DNA from: Verrucomicrobiota bacterium
GTDB lineage: Bacteria; Verrucomicrobiota; Verrucomicrobiia; Chthoniobacterales; SZAS-18
Direction: 5' to 3'
NCBI GenBank assembly: GCA_018240025.1
Contig: JAFEGM010000008.1
Coordinates: 1 to 53,917, forward strand
DNA: 53,917 nt
Shown: positions 9,931-18,583 of the stretch, in pieces
How the letters are laid out: each line of letters starts with the position of its first letter
How positions within the stretch are numbered: the first letter of the stretch is position 1
Made by a program: the position numbers and the translations under genes
The notes under the pieces: generated by a model
What the model saw: the letters and a program-made list of their open reading frames with translations, nothing else
Databases searched by the model: none
Told to the model about the DNA's origin: nothing

Positions 9931-10683
9931 TCAGGCACCCATCGTCTTCGTGGCCGGCGCGGGCTGGGTCTCCGCCGGGGCGGTGACCGGGGCGGCCGGG
10001 GTGTCGAGCACGATGCCTTCCTTGGCCGCGAAATCGGCCAGCGCCTGGTCGGCCAGGGCCTGCTGTTCGGCGGCCTTGATATTGATGCCGCTCATGTCGA
10101 GCGAGTCCTTCGCCACCCGGGCGCGGCCGGAGGCCTTTTCGCGCTCCTCCTCCACCATCTCGTGCAGGCGGTTGAGCGTGTCGCCGGCGCCGCCGATCTG
10201 GGTGATCATGCCGCTGGCCATCTCGTGCAGTTCGGCCGTGGCCTTCTTGACCTTGAGGTCGCCGAGGGCGGCCTTGAGCTTCTCGATCTTGTCCTGGGCA
10301 GCGCGGACCGCGACCTCGCGGGCCTTGACCAGATCCTTGTACGTCGTTTCCGCCTGCTGGGCCTGGGTGCGATTCTCCAGCAGCTGGGCCGAAATCGCCT
10401 GCAGGCGCAGGGCCAGTTGGCCGGCGGCGTCCTTGTTGCCGGCGCGCAGGTTGGCGGCGGTGCGGGCCCGGATCTCCTGCTCCTCGGTCTCCAGCTTCTT
10501 CACCTGGGCGATGAGTCGCTCGCAGAGGGCGGCGTGGGAGGCGAGGCCCTGATTGTACTGCCCGATCTGCTTGCGCAGATTCTCCTTCTCCACTTCGAGG
10601 AGCGCTTCGGGGTTCTGCTTTTCCAGACCGGAAATGAACAGGCTGAAGAAGCCACGAATGAGATTGCCGAGTCGAGAGAACAT
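9931..10683 (-). CDS. pspA: PspA/IM30 family membrane-stress protein
   Basis: 250-residue protein of the PspA/IM30 (ESCRT-III-like) family, peripheral on the inner membrane, which stabilises damaged membranes. It begins MFSRLGNLIRGFFSLFISGL, an amphipathic helix with the family F.R......F pattern, then long coiled coils with many Glu/Lys/Gln heptads (about 25-205), and an Ala/Pro-rich tail (about 220-250). The start is the ATG at this helix; the open frame extends far upstream but antisense to nth. No pspF, pspB or pspC is beside it. It diverges from nth. Confidence 0.88.
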   Translation of the reverse strand: MFSRLGNLIRGFFSLFISGLEKQNPEALLEVEKENLRKQIGQYNQGLASHAALCERLIAQVKKLETEEQEIRARTAANLRAGNKDAAGQLALRLQAISAQLLENRTQAQQAETTYKDLVKAREVAVRAAQDKIEKLKAALGDLKVKKATAELHEMASGMITQIGGAGDTLNRLHEMVEEEREKASGRARVAKDSLDMSGINIKAAEQQALADQALADFAAKEGIVLDTPAAPVTAPAETQPAPATKTMGA

Positions 10684-10803
10684 GGGTGTTGGGAGTGCTG
10701 CCCGCATTGACCGGGAAATTCCGCCCGCCGCAAGACGAATTCGGCTGGGCCGCGAGTCAGTATTCGGTGGCCAAAGCCCGCAGACGGGGTTGGCTCCGGC
10801 GTC

Positions 10804-11541
10804 ATGATCCGCCACGCCCGCGCCCGCGCCCAGGCCCTCCTCGAACAGCTGCCGCGCATTTACCCCGATGCGCATTGCGAGCTCGACTTCACCAACGCCC
10901 TCGAGCTGCTCGTGGCGACCATCCTCTCCGCCCAGTGCACCGACGTGCGGGTGAATATCGTGACCAAAGCCCTCTTCGCCCGCTGTCGGACCGCGGCGGA
11001 TTATGCGGCCATCCCGGCCGAGGAGCTGGAGACCCTGATCAAGAGCACCGGCTTCTTCCGCAACAAGGCGAAGAACATCCAGGCCGCGGCCCGCGAACTG
11101 GTCGCGAAGCATGGCGGCGAGGTGCCACGCTCGATGGCAACGCTGCACGCCCTCCCCGGGGTCGGCCGCAAGACGGCCAACGTGGTGCTCGGCAACGCCT
11201 TCGGGATCAATGAGGGCGTGGTGGTGGACACGCACGTGGGCAGGCTGTCGATCCGCCTCGGACTGACCGAGGAGACCGATGCGGTCAAGGTCGAGGCCGA
11301 GCTGATGCAGCTCGTCCCGCGCGAGCATTGGACCATGTTCAGCCACTGGCTGATTTTCCACGGCCGGCGGCGTTGCAAGGCGCAGAACCCCGATTGCGAC
11401 CACTGCGAGCTCCTCGCGCTCTGCCCGCGCCGCGGGCTGGAGAAGCAGCCGCTCGCGGGCGGGCCAAAGCCGCGGGCGAAGACCGCCGTCCCCACGGCGC
11501 CCGCCAAAGCCGGTCCGGCGGCTCGCAGAAAGGCGTCCTAA
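10804..11541 (+). CDS. nth: Endonuclease III (DNA glycosylase/AP lyase)
   Basis: Base-excision repair enzyme removing oxidised pyrimidines and cleaving at abasic sites. 245 residues. The helix-hairpin-helix LPGVGRKTANVV carries the catalytic lysine K123, and VDTHVGR carries the catalytic aspartate D142. The [4Fe-4S] cluster ligands are C191, C198, C201 and C207 (C-x6-C-x2-C-x5-C). A Lys/Pro/Ala-rich tail of about 30 residues beyond the cluster is longer than in E. coli Nth. A small membrane protein gene follows 11 bp later. Confidence 0.97.
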   Translation: MIRHARARAQALLEQLPRIYPDAHCELDFTNALELLVATILSAQCTDVRVNIVTKALFARCRTAADYAAIPAEELETLIKSTGFFRNKAKNIQAAARELVAKHGGEVPRSMATLHALPGVGRKTANVVLGNAFGINEGVVVDTHVGRLSIRLGLTEETDAVKVEAELMQLVPREHWTMFSHWLIFHGRRRCKAQNPDCDHCELLALCPRRGLEKQPLAGGPKPRAKTAVPTAPAKAGPAARRKAS

Positions 11542-11552
11542 GTCCTCCGGCC

Positions 11553-11924
11553 ATGGAAGTCCGCGACCTTTTCGACGCGCTCAGCCGCATCGACGCGGCT
11601 TCGCTGGCCGCGTCCGGCACGGTGCTGCTGGGCAATCTGGCCATCATCCTCATCTGCGGCTGGGCGCTCTATCTCACCGGCGAGCGGGCCTTCGCCTGGC
11701 TGCTGCTGGCCGCCGCCGGAGGCAATGTGATGATCATTGCGGACTTCCTCCTCGCCCCGCAGGTGACCACCTGGGCGCCGGCTTCGGCCCAGGGTTGGAA
11801 AATGTTCCGCTTCGTCGTCTACGCCGTCCTGGCCGGATTACGCGCCTGGGGCGTCTGGCTATTGGCCCGGCGCTTTCTCCAGTTCGTGCAGGAGCGGCGC
11901 GCCGCGGGCAAGGCTGACGAGTGA
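11553..11924 (+). CDS. Small integral membrane protein, unknown
   Basis: 123-residue protein beginning MEVRDLFDALSRID. It has about three hydrophobic segments (LLGNLAIILICGWALYL, FAWLLLAAAGGNVMIIADFLL, FRFVVYAVLAGLRAWGVWLLA) and a short basic C-terminus. No family recognised. The start is the first ATG after nth, which it follows by 11 bp in the same direction; cotranscription is likely but a functional link is not implied. Confidence 0.7.
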   Translation: MEVRDLFDALSRIDAASLAASGTVLLGNLAIILICGWALYLTGERAFAWLLLAAAGGNVMIIADFLLAPQVTTWAPASAQGWKMFRFVVYAVLAGLRAWGVWLLARRFLQFVQERRAAGKADE

Positions 11925-11997
11925 AGGCTCCGCCGCGACCGATTCCGGAAGATTGGCGATTGCCTCCCGCGGGTCGTCCATGCGAGCAAGACGGAGC

Positions 11998-13995
11998 ATG
12001 AAGGTCCCCTGGCGCCGTGGCCTGGGCGTCGCCCTCGCCCTCGGGCTGGCCGCCGCCCTCGCGGCGTCCGAGCCGGCGCCCAAGCGGTTCGATGCGGCAG
12101 CATTCCGCCAGCTCGTGCGGCTGTCGGAGCCGCAGATTTCGCCCGATGGACGCTCGGTGCTGCTGGTGGTGGCGCGACAGAATCACACGCTCAACCGCTG
12201 GGAGAACCAATTGGTGAAGATCGAGGTCGCCAGCGGCCGGGAGACGGTGCTGACGCGCGACTACCCGGATTTGCGGCATCCGCGCTGGTCGCCAAGCGGC
12301 GATCGCATCGCCTTCCTTTCCGCGCCGGCGGCGGTGCAGATCTTCCTCCTGCCGGCGGCCGGCGGCAAAGCCCAGCGCATCAGCGGGGCCCGGCGCGGGG
12401 TGCTGCATTTCGCCTGGCGGCCCGACGGGAAATCGCTCGCCTTCGCCACGCCCGAGGAGCCGGGTCCGCAGACGCCCGACGGTCGCGAACTCGCCCTGCT
12501 CATTGACCAGGAAGACTACCTCGCCACGACCGCGGCCAAGCCGGTGCACGCGTGGCTGCAGTCGGTCCGCGGCGGCGAGGCGCAGCGCCTGACTTCCGGC
12601 GAATGGAGCCTGGCTGACGAGTTGCCGCCGGGGCCGCCTTCTGGCCTCGGTTGGACGCCCGACGGGCGCCAGCTCATCGTGACGCAGAAGCGCGGCAGCC
12701 GGCGCGACGAGCCGGGTCGGCGGGTGGCCTTGGTCGGGGTCGAGGACCGCGCGGTGCGCGTGCTGACGGACGACGCCGCGGTGCTGGCCCGCCCCGTCTG
12801 CGCGCCGGACGGCCGCACTGTGGCCCTGCTGCGCCGGCCGACCCCGCTGGGTGCGAACGCCATCGCCCAGCTGCGACTGCCCGACGGCGCCCTGGAAATG
12901 CTAGGCGGGGCGCCGGACCGCTGTTTCTACACGCTTCGCTGGGAGGATCGGGGGCAGACGCTGCTGGGGGGCTGCAATGCGGGCACGCTCAGCGTACTCT
13001 GGCGGTTGCCGCTGACCGGCGCGCCCGAGCGACTCGACCTCGGCGAACTCAGCCTCGCCGGTTTCGGGGCGTTCGAGTTCGACGCGCAAGCGGACGCAGG
13101 GCTGGCCTTCGTGGCCAGCGGTCCGCAACGGCCACCCGAGTTGTACTGGCGCAGTACGAAGGGCGCGCCGCCGCGCCGGCTGACGAACTATCACGCTCGC
13201 CTCGCCGGTCTGGCCCTGGGCGCGGTCGAGACGATCGAGTGGGAATGCGACGGCCGTCGACTCGACGGCGTGCTGACCTCGCCACCCGGCGCGCTGCCTG
13301 GGCAGCAGTATCCGCTCGTGCTCGACATTCACGGCGGCCCGCAGGCTGCCTCGCAGGCGACCTTCCGGGCGCGCAGCCAATGGCTGGCCGCCCAAGGCTG
13401 GCTGGTCTTCGAGCCGAACTACCGCGGGAGCGATTCCGGCGGCGCGGCGCTGGTGCAGGCCATCGAGGGCGATCCGGCCGAGGGCCCGGCGCGCGATATT
13501 CTCAGCGGTCTCGCCGAGCTGGAGAAGAGCGGCCGGGTGGATCGGCGCCGCGTGGCGCTGAGCGGCTTTTCCTACGGCGGTTTCCTGGCCGGCTGGATCG
13601 CCTCGCAACCCGAGACGCGCGCCTGGAGCGCTTTGGTGCTGGCTGCGGCGCCGGCCGAACTGGCCGAGCAGACCGCGCTCAGCGACACCAAGATCGCCCG
13701 CCGCCAGCTCCTCCCGGGAGAGGCGGCCGGCCGCTATTCGCTCTCCGCCCGGGCCCGGAGCTGGCGTGCCCCGACTCTGCTGCTGGCCAACACGGCCGAT
13801 GTCCGCGTGCCGGTCACGCACAGCTTTCGGCTGTTCCACGCGCTGCGCGAGGCCGGCGCGCCAGTCGAGTTCGTCGTGCATCCGGTGGCCGGGCACGGGC
13901 CGCCCGATCCGGCGCGGGCGCTCGATCTGCAGCGGCGCTGGGTCGAATGGATCACAGCGCGCCGGGCCGACGGCTCCTCCGCGGCGGCGGACTGA
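11998..13995 (+). CDS. S9 family prolyl oligopeptidase-type serine peptidase
   Basis: 665-residue exported peptidase. The chosen ATG gives MKVPWRRGLGVALALGLAAALAAS, a signal peptide; an upstream in-frame start adds 15 residues. The N-terminal half is a WD-like/TolB-type beta-propeller with repeated SPDGR/RPDGK/TPDGRQ motifs. The C-terminal alpha/beta-hydrolase domain begins near 430 (LVLDIHGGP). The catalytic triad is S525 in GFSYGGF, D601 in NTADVRVP and H633 in GHGPP. It probably degrades peptides in the periplasm. Its stop codon is 9 bp from that of the convergent acyltransferase-heptosyltransferase gene. Confidence 0.93.
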   Translation: MKVPWRRGLGVALALGLAAALAASEPAPKRFDAAAFRQLVRLSEPQISPDGRSVLLVVARQNHTLNRWENQLVKIEVASGRETVLTRDYPDLRHPRWSPSGDRIAFLSAPAAVQIFLLPAAGGKAQRISGARRGVLHFAWRPDGKSLAFATPEEPGPQTPDGRELALLIDQEDYLATTAAKPVHAWLQSVRGGEAQRLTSGEWSLADELPPGPPSGLGWTPDGRQLIVTQKRGSRRDEPGRRVALVGVEDRAVRVLTDDAAVLARPVCAPDGRTVALLRRPTPLGANAIAQLRLPDGALEMLGGAPDRCFYTLRWEDRGQTLLGGCNAGTLSVLWRLPLTGAPERLDLGELSLAGFGAFEFDAQADAGLAFVASGPQRPPELYWRSTKGAPPRRLTNYHARLAGLALGAVETIEWECDGRRLDGVLTSPPGALPGQQYPLVLDIHGGPQAASQATFRARSQWLAAQGWLVFEPNYRGSDSGGAALVQAIEGDPAEGPARDILSGLAELEKSGRVDRRRVALSGFSYGGFLAGWIASQPETRAWSALVLAAAPAELAEQTALSDTKIARRQLLPGEAAGRYSLSARARSWRAPTLLLANTADVRVPVTHSFRLFHALREAGAPVEFVVHPVAGHGPPDPARALDLQRRWVEWITARRADGSSAAAD

Positions 13996-14004
13996 GCGGG
14001 CCTC

Positions 14005-15897
14005 TCAGCCCAGCATTTCCAACGCCGCGCCCGCAACCTCCTCCGCGGTCACCGCCTTCATGCAGCGCAGGTCGAGCGGACATTCGCGCAGGAAGCAGGG
14101 ACTGCATTCGACCTGGTGCCGCAGCACGCGGGCGCGGGGCGAAAGCGGGCCGGTGGCGACGGGATCGGTCGAGCCGAAGACGGCCACCAGCGGCACCCCC
14201 AGGTGCGCGGCGAGATGCATGGTGCCGGTGTCGTTCGTCAGCAGCAGGTCGCAGCGCCGCAGCTGGCCGATGAGTTCCGCCAGCGACGTCTGGCCGATGA
14301 GATTCTCGCATTCGAGCCCCTCCAGCGCGGTCGCGATCTCCGCCCCGAGCGGCGCGTCCTTGGCCACGCCGAAGAGGACAAAGCGCACATGCTTGCGCGC
14401 CGCGATTTGCTTGGCGGCCTCGGCGAAACGCTCCGTGAACCAGCGTTTGGCCGGGCCGTACTCGGCACCCGGACACAGCCCGATGCGCGCGAAGCCCGGC
14501 TGCAGCGTGGTGCCCTCCGCGGTCTGCTCGGACGGGCGCATTCCGCCGCACGCCCGGGCCAGATGCAGGTAGCGCTCGGCGTGGTGCGGACGCGTCGGTC
14601 CCGGCTTCACCTCGGGTTCGGGCACCACTTGATTGAGCAGCTTGCGGCGCGAATGCCCGGCGAACCCGACGCGGCGGGGAATGCGCCCCAGCCAGACTTC
14701 CAGCGCGGAACGGAGGGAATTCGGCAACAGTACGGCCACGTCGAACTTGCCCGCCTGACGCAGCATTTTGCCCACGCTGAAGACGCCGCCCTTGTCGGGG
14801 GCGATCTCGAGCACCTGCGCCACTTCCGGCACCGTGCGCCAGAAGTCGGCCAGCTTGGCGGGCGCAAGGACCGTGACCTGGGCGTCGGGCCGGCCCGTGG
14901 CCAGCGAGCGCACCGCCGGCACGCTCATGACCGCATCGCCCAGCCAGTTGGGCGAGCGGACGAGCAGACGGAAGGGCTGGAGATCGGAAGCGCTCATGCC
15001 GGCGGGAAGGGTCACCCCGCGGCGGTAGCCCGCGAGCAGAAAATTCGGCTTGGGCGTCTTCCAGCGATTGTGGACCCAGAACCAGTCGGCCGGCGAGGCG
15101 CGGATCTGCCCCTCGATGGCCGCATTGATGCGGGCGGTTAGCGCCTCGACCGACTCGCCGGGCACGCGCTCGAGCGGCCGCGAGAAGACCGCCCGCCAGC
15201 GACCGGGGCCGAGGGTGCGGATGGAGAGCGTGAGCAGCGGCGCGTCCGTGCGCTGCGCCAGCAGGGCGGTCAGCGTGGTGGTGGAAGCCAGTCGTCCGAA
15301 GAACGGCGCCCAAACGCCGGCATCGCCCGCGTGCTGGTCGGCCAGGATGGTCAGGCCGCCGCCGCCGCGGACAAACGCGGACGGACCGCCGAAGCCCTCC
15401 TTGCGGCTGAAGAGCTCGACCCGGTGCGCCGAGCGCAATTCGCGCACCAGCTGCTCCGCGCCGGGATCGCGCAGCGGTTGATAGATCGTGCCAAACTTAT
15501 ACGGCGTCAGCAGGCCGGCCAGCCGCGCGCACATTTCCCAGCAGCCCATGTGGCAGAGCACCACGACCGCGCCGCGGCCCTCCGCGAGCAGCGCGAGGAA
15601 CTCCGCCTCGCCCTCGACCTCGAGGACCTCGCGGATCTCCGCATCGCTCATCGGAATGGAGCGTCCGCCGGCCAGCAGGTTCGCGCCGAGGAGCTGGAAA
15701 TGCCGGCGCGCCAGGGCGCGGATTTCCTGCTCCGGACGGTCCGGAAAAGCGATGCGCAGATTCGCGCGCGCGAGTCGGCGATACGGCGCGGCCAGCGCCC
15801 AAGCCAGGAGCCCCAAGGCAGAGCCGAGGGCGAAGACCAGGCGCATCGGCAGCAGCCGGAGCGTGGCCAGAATGAAACGCAGCAGCAGCCCGATCAT
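14005..15897 (-). CDS. Fused LpxL-type acyltransferase - heptosyltransferase II (WaaF-like)
   Basis: 630-residue inner-membrane-associated enzyme joining two steps of lipopolysaccharide assembly. Residues 1 to about 290 are a lysophospholipid/lipid A acyltransferase (LpxL/HtrB family) with an N-terminal membrane helix and the H-x4-E catalytic motif H116-E121 (CHMGCWEM). Residues from about 309 form a GT9 heptosyltransferase: RSPNWLGDAVMSVPAVRSL matches the WaaF start. Later come GLCPGAEYGPAKRW and LLTNDTGTMHLAAHLGVPLVA, the nucleotide-heptose site. An internal methionine at 301 sits at the junction, like an ancestral start. It follows an exported-protein gene by 33 bp. Confidence 0.92.
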   Translation of the reverse strand: MIGLLLRFILATLRLLPMRLVFALGSALGLLAWALAAPYRRLARANLRIAFPDRPEQEIRALARRHFQLLGANLLAGGRSIPMSDAEIREVLEVEGEAEFLALLAEGRGAVVVLCHMGCWEMCARLAGLLTPYKFGTIYQPLRDPGAEQLVRELRSAHRVELFSRKEGFGGPSAFVRGGGGLTILADQHAGDAGVWAPFFGRLASTTTLTALLAQRTDAPLLTLSIRTLGPGRWRAVFSRPLERVPGESVEALTARINAAIEGQIRASPADWFWVHNRWKTPKPNFLLAGYRRGVTLPAGMSASDLQPFRLLVRSPNWLGDAVMSVPAVRSLATGRPDAQVTVLAPAKLADFWRTVPEVAQVLEIAPDKGGVFSVGKMLRQAGKFDVAVLLPNSLRSALEVWLGRIPRRVGFAGHSRRKLLNQVVPEPEVKPGPTRPHHAERYLHLARACGGMRPSEQTAEGTTLQPGFARIGLCPGAEYGPAKRWFTERFAEAAKQIAARKHVRFVLFGVAKDAPLGAEIATALEGLECENLIGQTSLAELIGQLRRCDLLLTNDTGTMHLAAHLGVPLVAVFGSTDPVATGPLSPRARVLRHQVECSPCFLRECPLDLRCMKAVTAEEVAGAALEMLG

Positions 15898-15930
15898 CTT
15901 CGCTTCAGGAAGGACGCAGACGCGGGCGCA

Positions 15931-16797
15931 TCAGCGCACCCGCGGTAGCCCCGGCGGCCGGGTGCCGATGCTCGGGGCGTCGTCCGGCAGGCTGCCCGCC
16001 TCCGGCTCGCGCGTAAGCTGGCCGCCGCGCACCCGCACCTGCGCGCCGCTGCGGGCCAGGACCGGCCGCGAGCCGGGCGTGATGGTGTAGATTTCCTGGC
16101 CGAGCCGTTCGCCGTCGAGACCGATGATCGTGTAGAGGAACGTGCGCGGCGCTGCCTGGTGCAGGATGTGGAGGTGGTTGCGTCCGTCGAGCATCGTCTG
16201 CGGCTCCGAAGTGACCGGCAGGTAGCGGCCGATGTTCTGGGTGCCGAACACGACCCCCGAGGCGCGGTCGCGGATGCGGACGTAGAGGTTGAGCCGATTC
16301 GGCAGCTGAAAGGTGAGGAGCTGCAGCTCGCGCAACTCGCCCGAGCCCGGCACGCCGACCGTCTGCCGCATGACCGTGCGGCCATCGGTCAGGTCGAAGG
16401 CCTGCACGTTCGAGGCGAAGAAGCGGTCGAGTTCGCGCACGAAGATGGTCGCCCGTACCCGATGCTGCCCGAAATCGCGGATCGGGAAGAGGGGCGCGAG
16501 GTCGATCTTCCGCACCACGCGCTCGCCGGAGGCGACGCGCAGCGGGCTGATCCTGTAATCCGGATCGAAGGGCACCAGCAGGTTGCCGTCGTTCGTGATT
16601 TCGAAGCCGAACCATTGCTTGCCGCCCTCCGCATCGAGCAGCAGGTCGCGCCCGGCCAGGTTGGTCACGGTCACGGTGGCCACGATCGGCTCGTAGGTGA
16701 TGTAGAGCCGGCGGCTGAGCTTCAATTCCACCTGCACCTGCGCAGAGAGCGAGGGCAGCAGCAGCAGTGACAGCAGCAGACAGCAAAGACGAATCAC
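15931..16797 (-). CDS. Exported protein, unknown
   Basis: 288-residue protein with a signal peptide (MIRLCCLLLSLLLLPSLSA, cleavage about residue 19). The mature part is beta-rich with no named domain. Segments such as YEPIVATVTVTNLAGRDLLL and GERVVRKIDLAPLFPI resemble an Ig-like fold seen in secreted bacterial proteins. A proline/glycine-rich tail ends it. The start is a GTG that gives the signal peptide directly. The acyltransferase-heptosyltransferase gene follows 33 bp downstream in the same direction, so it may be an envelope protein cotranscribed with LPS synthesis. Confidence 0.7.
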   Translation of the reverse strand: MIRLCCLLLSLLLLPSLSAQVQVELKLSRRLYITYEPIVATVTVTNLAGRDLLLDAEGGKQWFGFEITNDGNLLVPFDPDYRISPLRVASGERVVRKIDLAPLFPIRDFGQHRVRATIFVRELDRFFASNVQAFDLTDGRTVMRQTVGVPGSGELRELQLLTFQLPNRLNLYVRIRDRASGVVFGTQNIGRYLPVTSEPQTMLDGRNHLHILHQAAPRTFLYTIIGLDGERLGQEIYTITPGSRPVLARSGAQVRVRGGQLTREPEAGSLPDDAPSIGTRPPGLPRVR

Positions 16798-16869
16798 GCC
16801 CGCAATGGGACGCAGCGACCCCCCGGTGCCAAGTGGGAGTTCGGGCGGAGCGGGCGGCAGGTGGTCATC

Positions 16870-16900
16870 TTGACAGCAAAGTAGTGGGCATCATGATGCC
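16870..16900 (+). promoter_or_regulatory. vapBC promoter with overlapping palindromic operator
   Basis: TTGACA (16870-16875) and ATGATG (16893-16898) are 17 bp apart. The -10 lies inside a perfect 14-bp palindrome, GGCATCATGATGCC (16887-16900), two bases before the vapB ATG. VapB-type antitoxins bind such operators to repress their own operon. The -10 to ATG distance is only 4 nt, so the transcript would be nearly leaderless. Confidence 0.65.
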
Positions 16901-16902
16901 AG

Positions 16903-17154
16903 ATGCGCACGACGGTCACGCTCGATCCTGACACCGAGGCGCTCTTGAAGGCGGAGACGGCGCGCACCGGTTTGTCCTTTAAAGAGGTGCTGAATCGGTC
17001 CATTCGGCGCGGACTCGCCGGGGGCGCGCGGCGCGCTCCGACCGTGCGGGCTTTGTTTCCCGCGCCGTTTCCCGCGGAGCTCGCCCAGGCCAATTTCAAC
17101 CACCTCGCCGACGCTTGGGACGACGAGGAGACGCTCCGGGAGCTGCAGAAGTGA
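16903..17154 (+). CDS. vapB: VapB-type antitoxin
   Basis: 83-residue antitoxin of a type II toxin-antitoxin module. The N-terminus (MRTTVTLDPDTEALLKAE) is a ribbon-helix-helix DNA-binding fold; the C-terminal acidic tail (AWDDEETLRELQK) is the likely toxin-neutralising part. It should bind VapC and repress its own promoter through the palindrome just upstream. Its TGA overlaps the vapC start (GTGA), giving translational coupling. It lies between LPS-related genes and aroE, a common place for a small acquired module. Confidence 0.88.
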   Translation: MRTTVTLDPDTEALLKAETARTGLSFKEVLNRSIRRGLAGGARRAPTVRALFPAPFPAELAQANFNHLADAWDDEETLRELQK

Positions 17155-17582
17155 TCCTGCCCGACCTCAATCTCCTGCTCTACGCCCACAACCCGCACGG
17201 GCCGCAGCATGCCAAAGCGGCGGCTTGGTGGCGGTCGGTCCTGGCCGGGGAAGAGCTGATCGGGCTGCCGAACGAGGTGTTGCTCGGGTTCGTGCGTATC
17301 GCGACCAATCCCCGACTCGGCGCGGCGACCGTGAGTCTGGCCGAGGCGAGGAGTGTGGTTGCCGACTGGCTTTCGCTCCCGCAGGCCCGCGTCCTGACCC
17401 CCGCGGCCCATCACTTCGAGCAGGTCATGGAGCTGCTGAGCGCCACGCAGGGCCGGGGCACGCTGGTCTCGGACGCGGTGCTCGCCGCCTACGCCATCCA
17501 ATACCGAGCCACGCTTTGCTCCAACGACGGCGACTTCTCGCGTTTCACCGGGTTGCGCTGGAAGAATCCGCTGTTGGGCTAG
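17151..17582 (+). CDS. vapC: VapC-type PIN-domain toxin ribonuclease
   Basis: 143-residue PIN-domain RNase, the toxin of the pair. The start is the GTG overlapping the vapB stop codon; it yields MILPDLNLLLYAHNPHG, the usual beginning. Metal-binding acids are visible: D5, E42 (PNEVLLGF), D108 (VSDAVLAAYA) and D126/D128 (SNDGDFSRF). When free of VapB, VapC toxins cleave tRNA or rRNA and halt translation. The exact target cannot be read from sequence. It converges on aroE with 7 bp between stop codons. Confidence 0.9.
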   Translation: MILPDLNLLLYAHNPHGPQHAKAAAWWRSVLAGEELIGLPNEVLLGFVRIATNPRLGAATVSLAEARSVVADWLSLPQARVLTPAAHHFEQVMELLSATQGRGTLVSDAVLAAYAIQYRATLCSNDGDFSRFTGLRWKNPLLG

Positions 17583-17589
17583 GCTCGAC

Positions 17590-18498
17590 TCAGCCGCGCC
17601 GCCGCAGGGCCTGACGCATCACCTCGAGTGGGGCGGTGCGACCGTGCCAAAGCTCGAACGCCAGCGCGCCCTGGTGCAGCAGCATCGACTCGCCGCTGGC
17701 GGCCCGGGCGCCTTGTTCCCGAGCGGTCTGGACGAGGCGGGTCTCGCCGTCGGCGCGGTAGACGGTGTCGTAGACGAGGTGATGCGGTTCGAGCAGGCGC
17801 GGGGGCAGCGGCAGGGGGTCGGCGAAGCTCAGGCCGAGCGGGGTGCAATGGACGAGTAGGTCGGTCTGAGCCAGCTGGCGCGCAAGGGCGGTCGGGTCGA
17901 GCCCGCAGACTTCGAGCCCTTCGCCCGGACCGAGCAGGCGCGCGCGGCGGCCGAAAATGGGCTGCAGCTCGGCGGCCAGTGCGCGGGCCTTGGCCACGTC
18001 GCGGTTGGCCAGGACGAGTCGCTCGCAGGGTGCCAGCGCGCATTGTGCCGCCAGGGCCCGGCCGGCCCCACCCCCGGCCCCGAGGATGAGCACGCGCAGA
18101 TCGTGCAGATCGAGCCCGAAGCTCTCGCGCAGGGCGCGTTCGAAGCCCGGGCCATCGGTGTTGAAGCCCGTCCAGCGTCCGTCCTCGAGCAGGAGCGTGT
18201 TGACGGCCCCGAGCGCCTGCGCGCCTTCGCTCAGCCGGGCGCAGTGAGCCCGGACGGCGAGCTTGTGGGGAATGGTCACGTTGGCGCCGCGGAAGCCCTG
18301 GGCGGCGAGGAGCTCGAGCCCCTCGGCGAGTTCGTCGGGGGCGAGCCGCAGCCGCCCGTAGCGCAGCGGCGAGCCGACCGCCTCCAGGGCCGCATTCTGC
18401 ATCTCGGGCGAGCGCGAATGGGCGATGGGGTCGCCGACGACCACCAAACGCACCGGTTCGGCCACGCCGGCACGCAGGTCGGAAAGGGCGAGGTCCAT
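17590..18498 (-). CDS. aroE: Shikimate dehydrogenase (NADP+)
   Basis: Reduces 3-dehydroshikimate to shikimate in aromatic amino acid synthesis. 302 residues, slightly longer than E. coli AroE. Substrate site: VGDPIAHSRSPEMQNAA (S28/S30), NVTIPHK with catalytic K79, and GFNTDGPG with D115. NADP site: LILGAGGGAGRA (about 138-149) and ANRDVAKA. The C-terminus keeps the family segment with HQGALAFELWHG. The start follows the family N-terminus closely (VRLVVVGDPIAHS). It is monocistronic, between vapC and a divergent lipoprotein gene. Confidence 0.96.
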   Translation of the reverse strand: MDLALSDLRAGVAEPVRLVVVGDPIAHSRSPEMQNAALEAVGSPLRYGRLRLAPDELAEGLELLAAQGFRGANVTIPHKLAVRAHCARLSEGAQALGAVNTLLLEDGRWTGFNTDGPGFERALRESFGLDLHDLRVLILGAGGGAGRALAAQCALAPCERLVLANRDVAKARALAAELQPIFGRRARLLGPGEGLEVCGLDPTALARQLAQTDLLVHCTPLGLSFADPLPLPPRLLEPHHLVYDTVYRADGETRLVQTAREQGARAASGESMLLHQGALAFELWHGRTAPLEVMRQALRRRG

Positions 18499-18583
18499 GG
18501 CGGCCAGCTTCCCGGGGATGGGCCAACTTTCAAATGGTTCCGCCAGGCGTTGCCAGACGCCCCGGGCGCGACACCGTGGGCCG

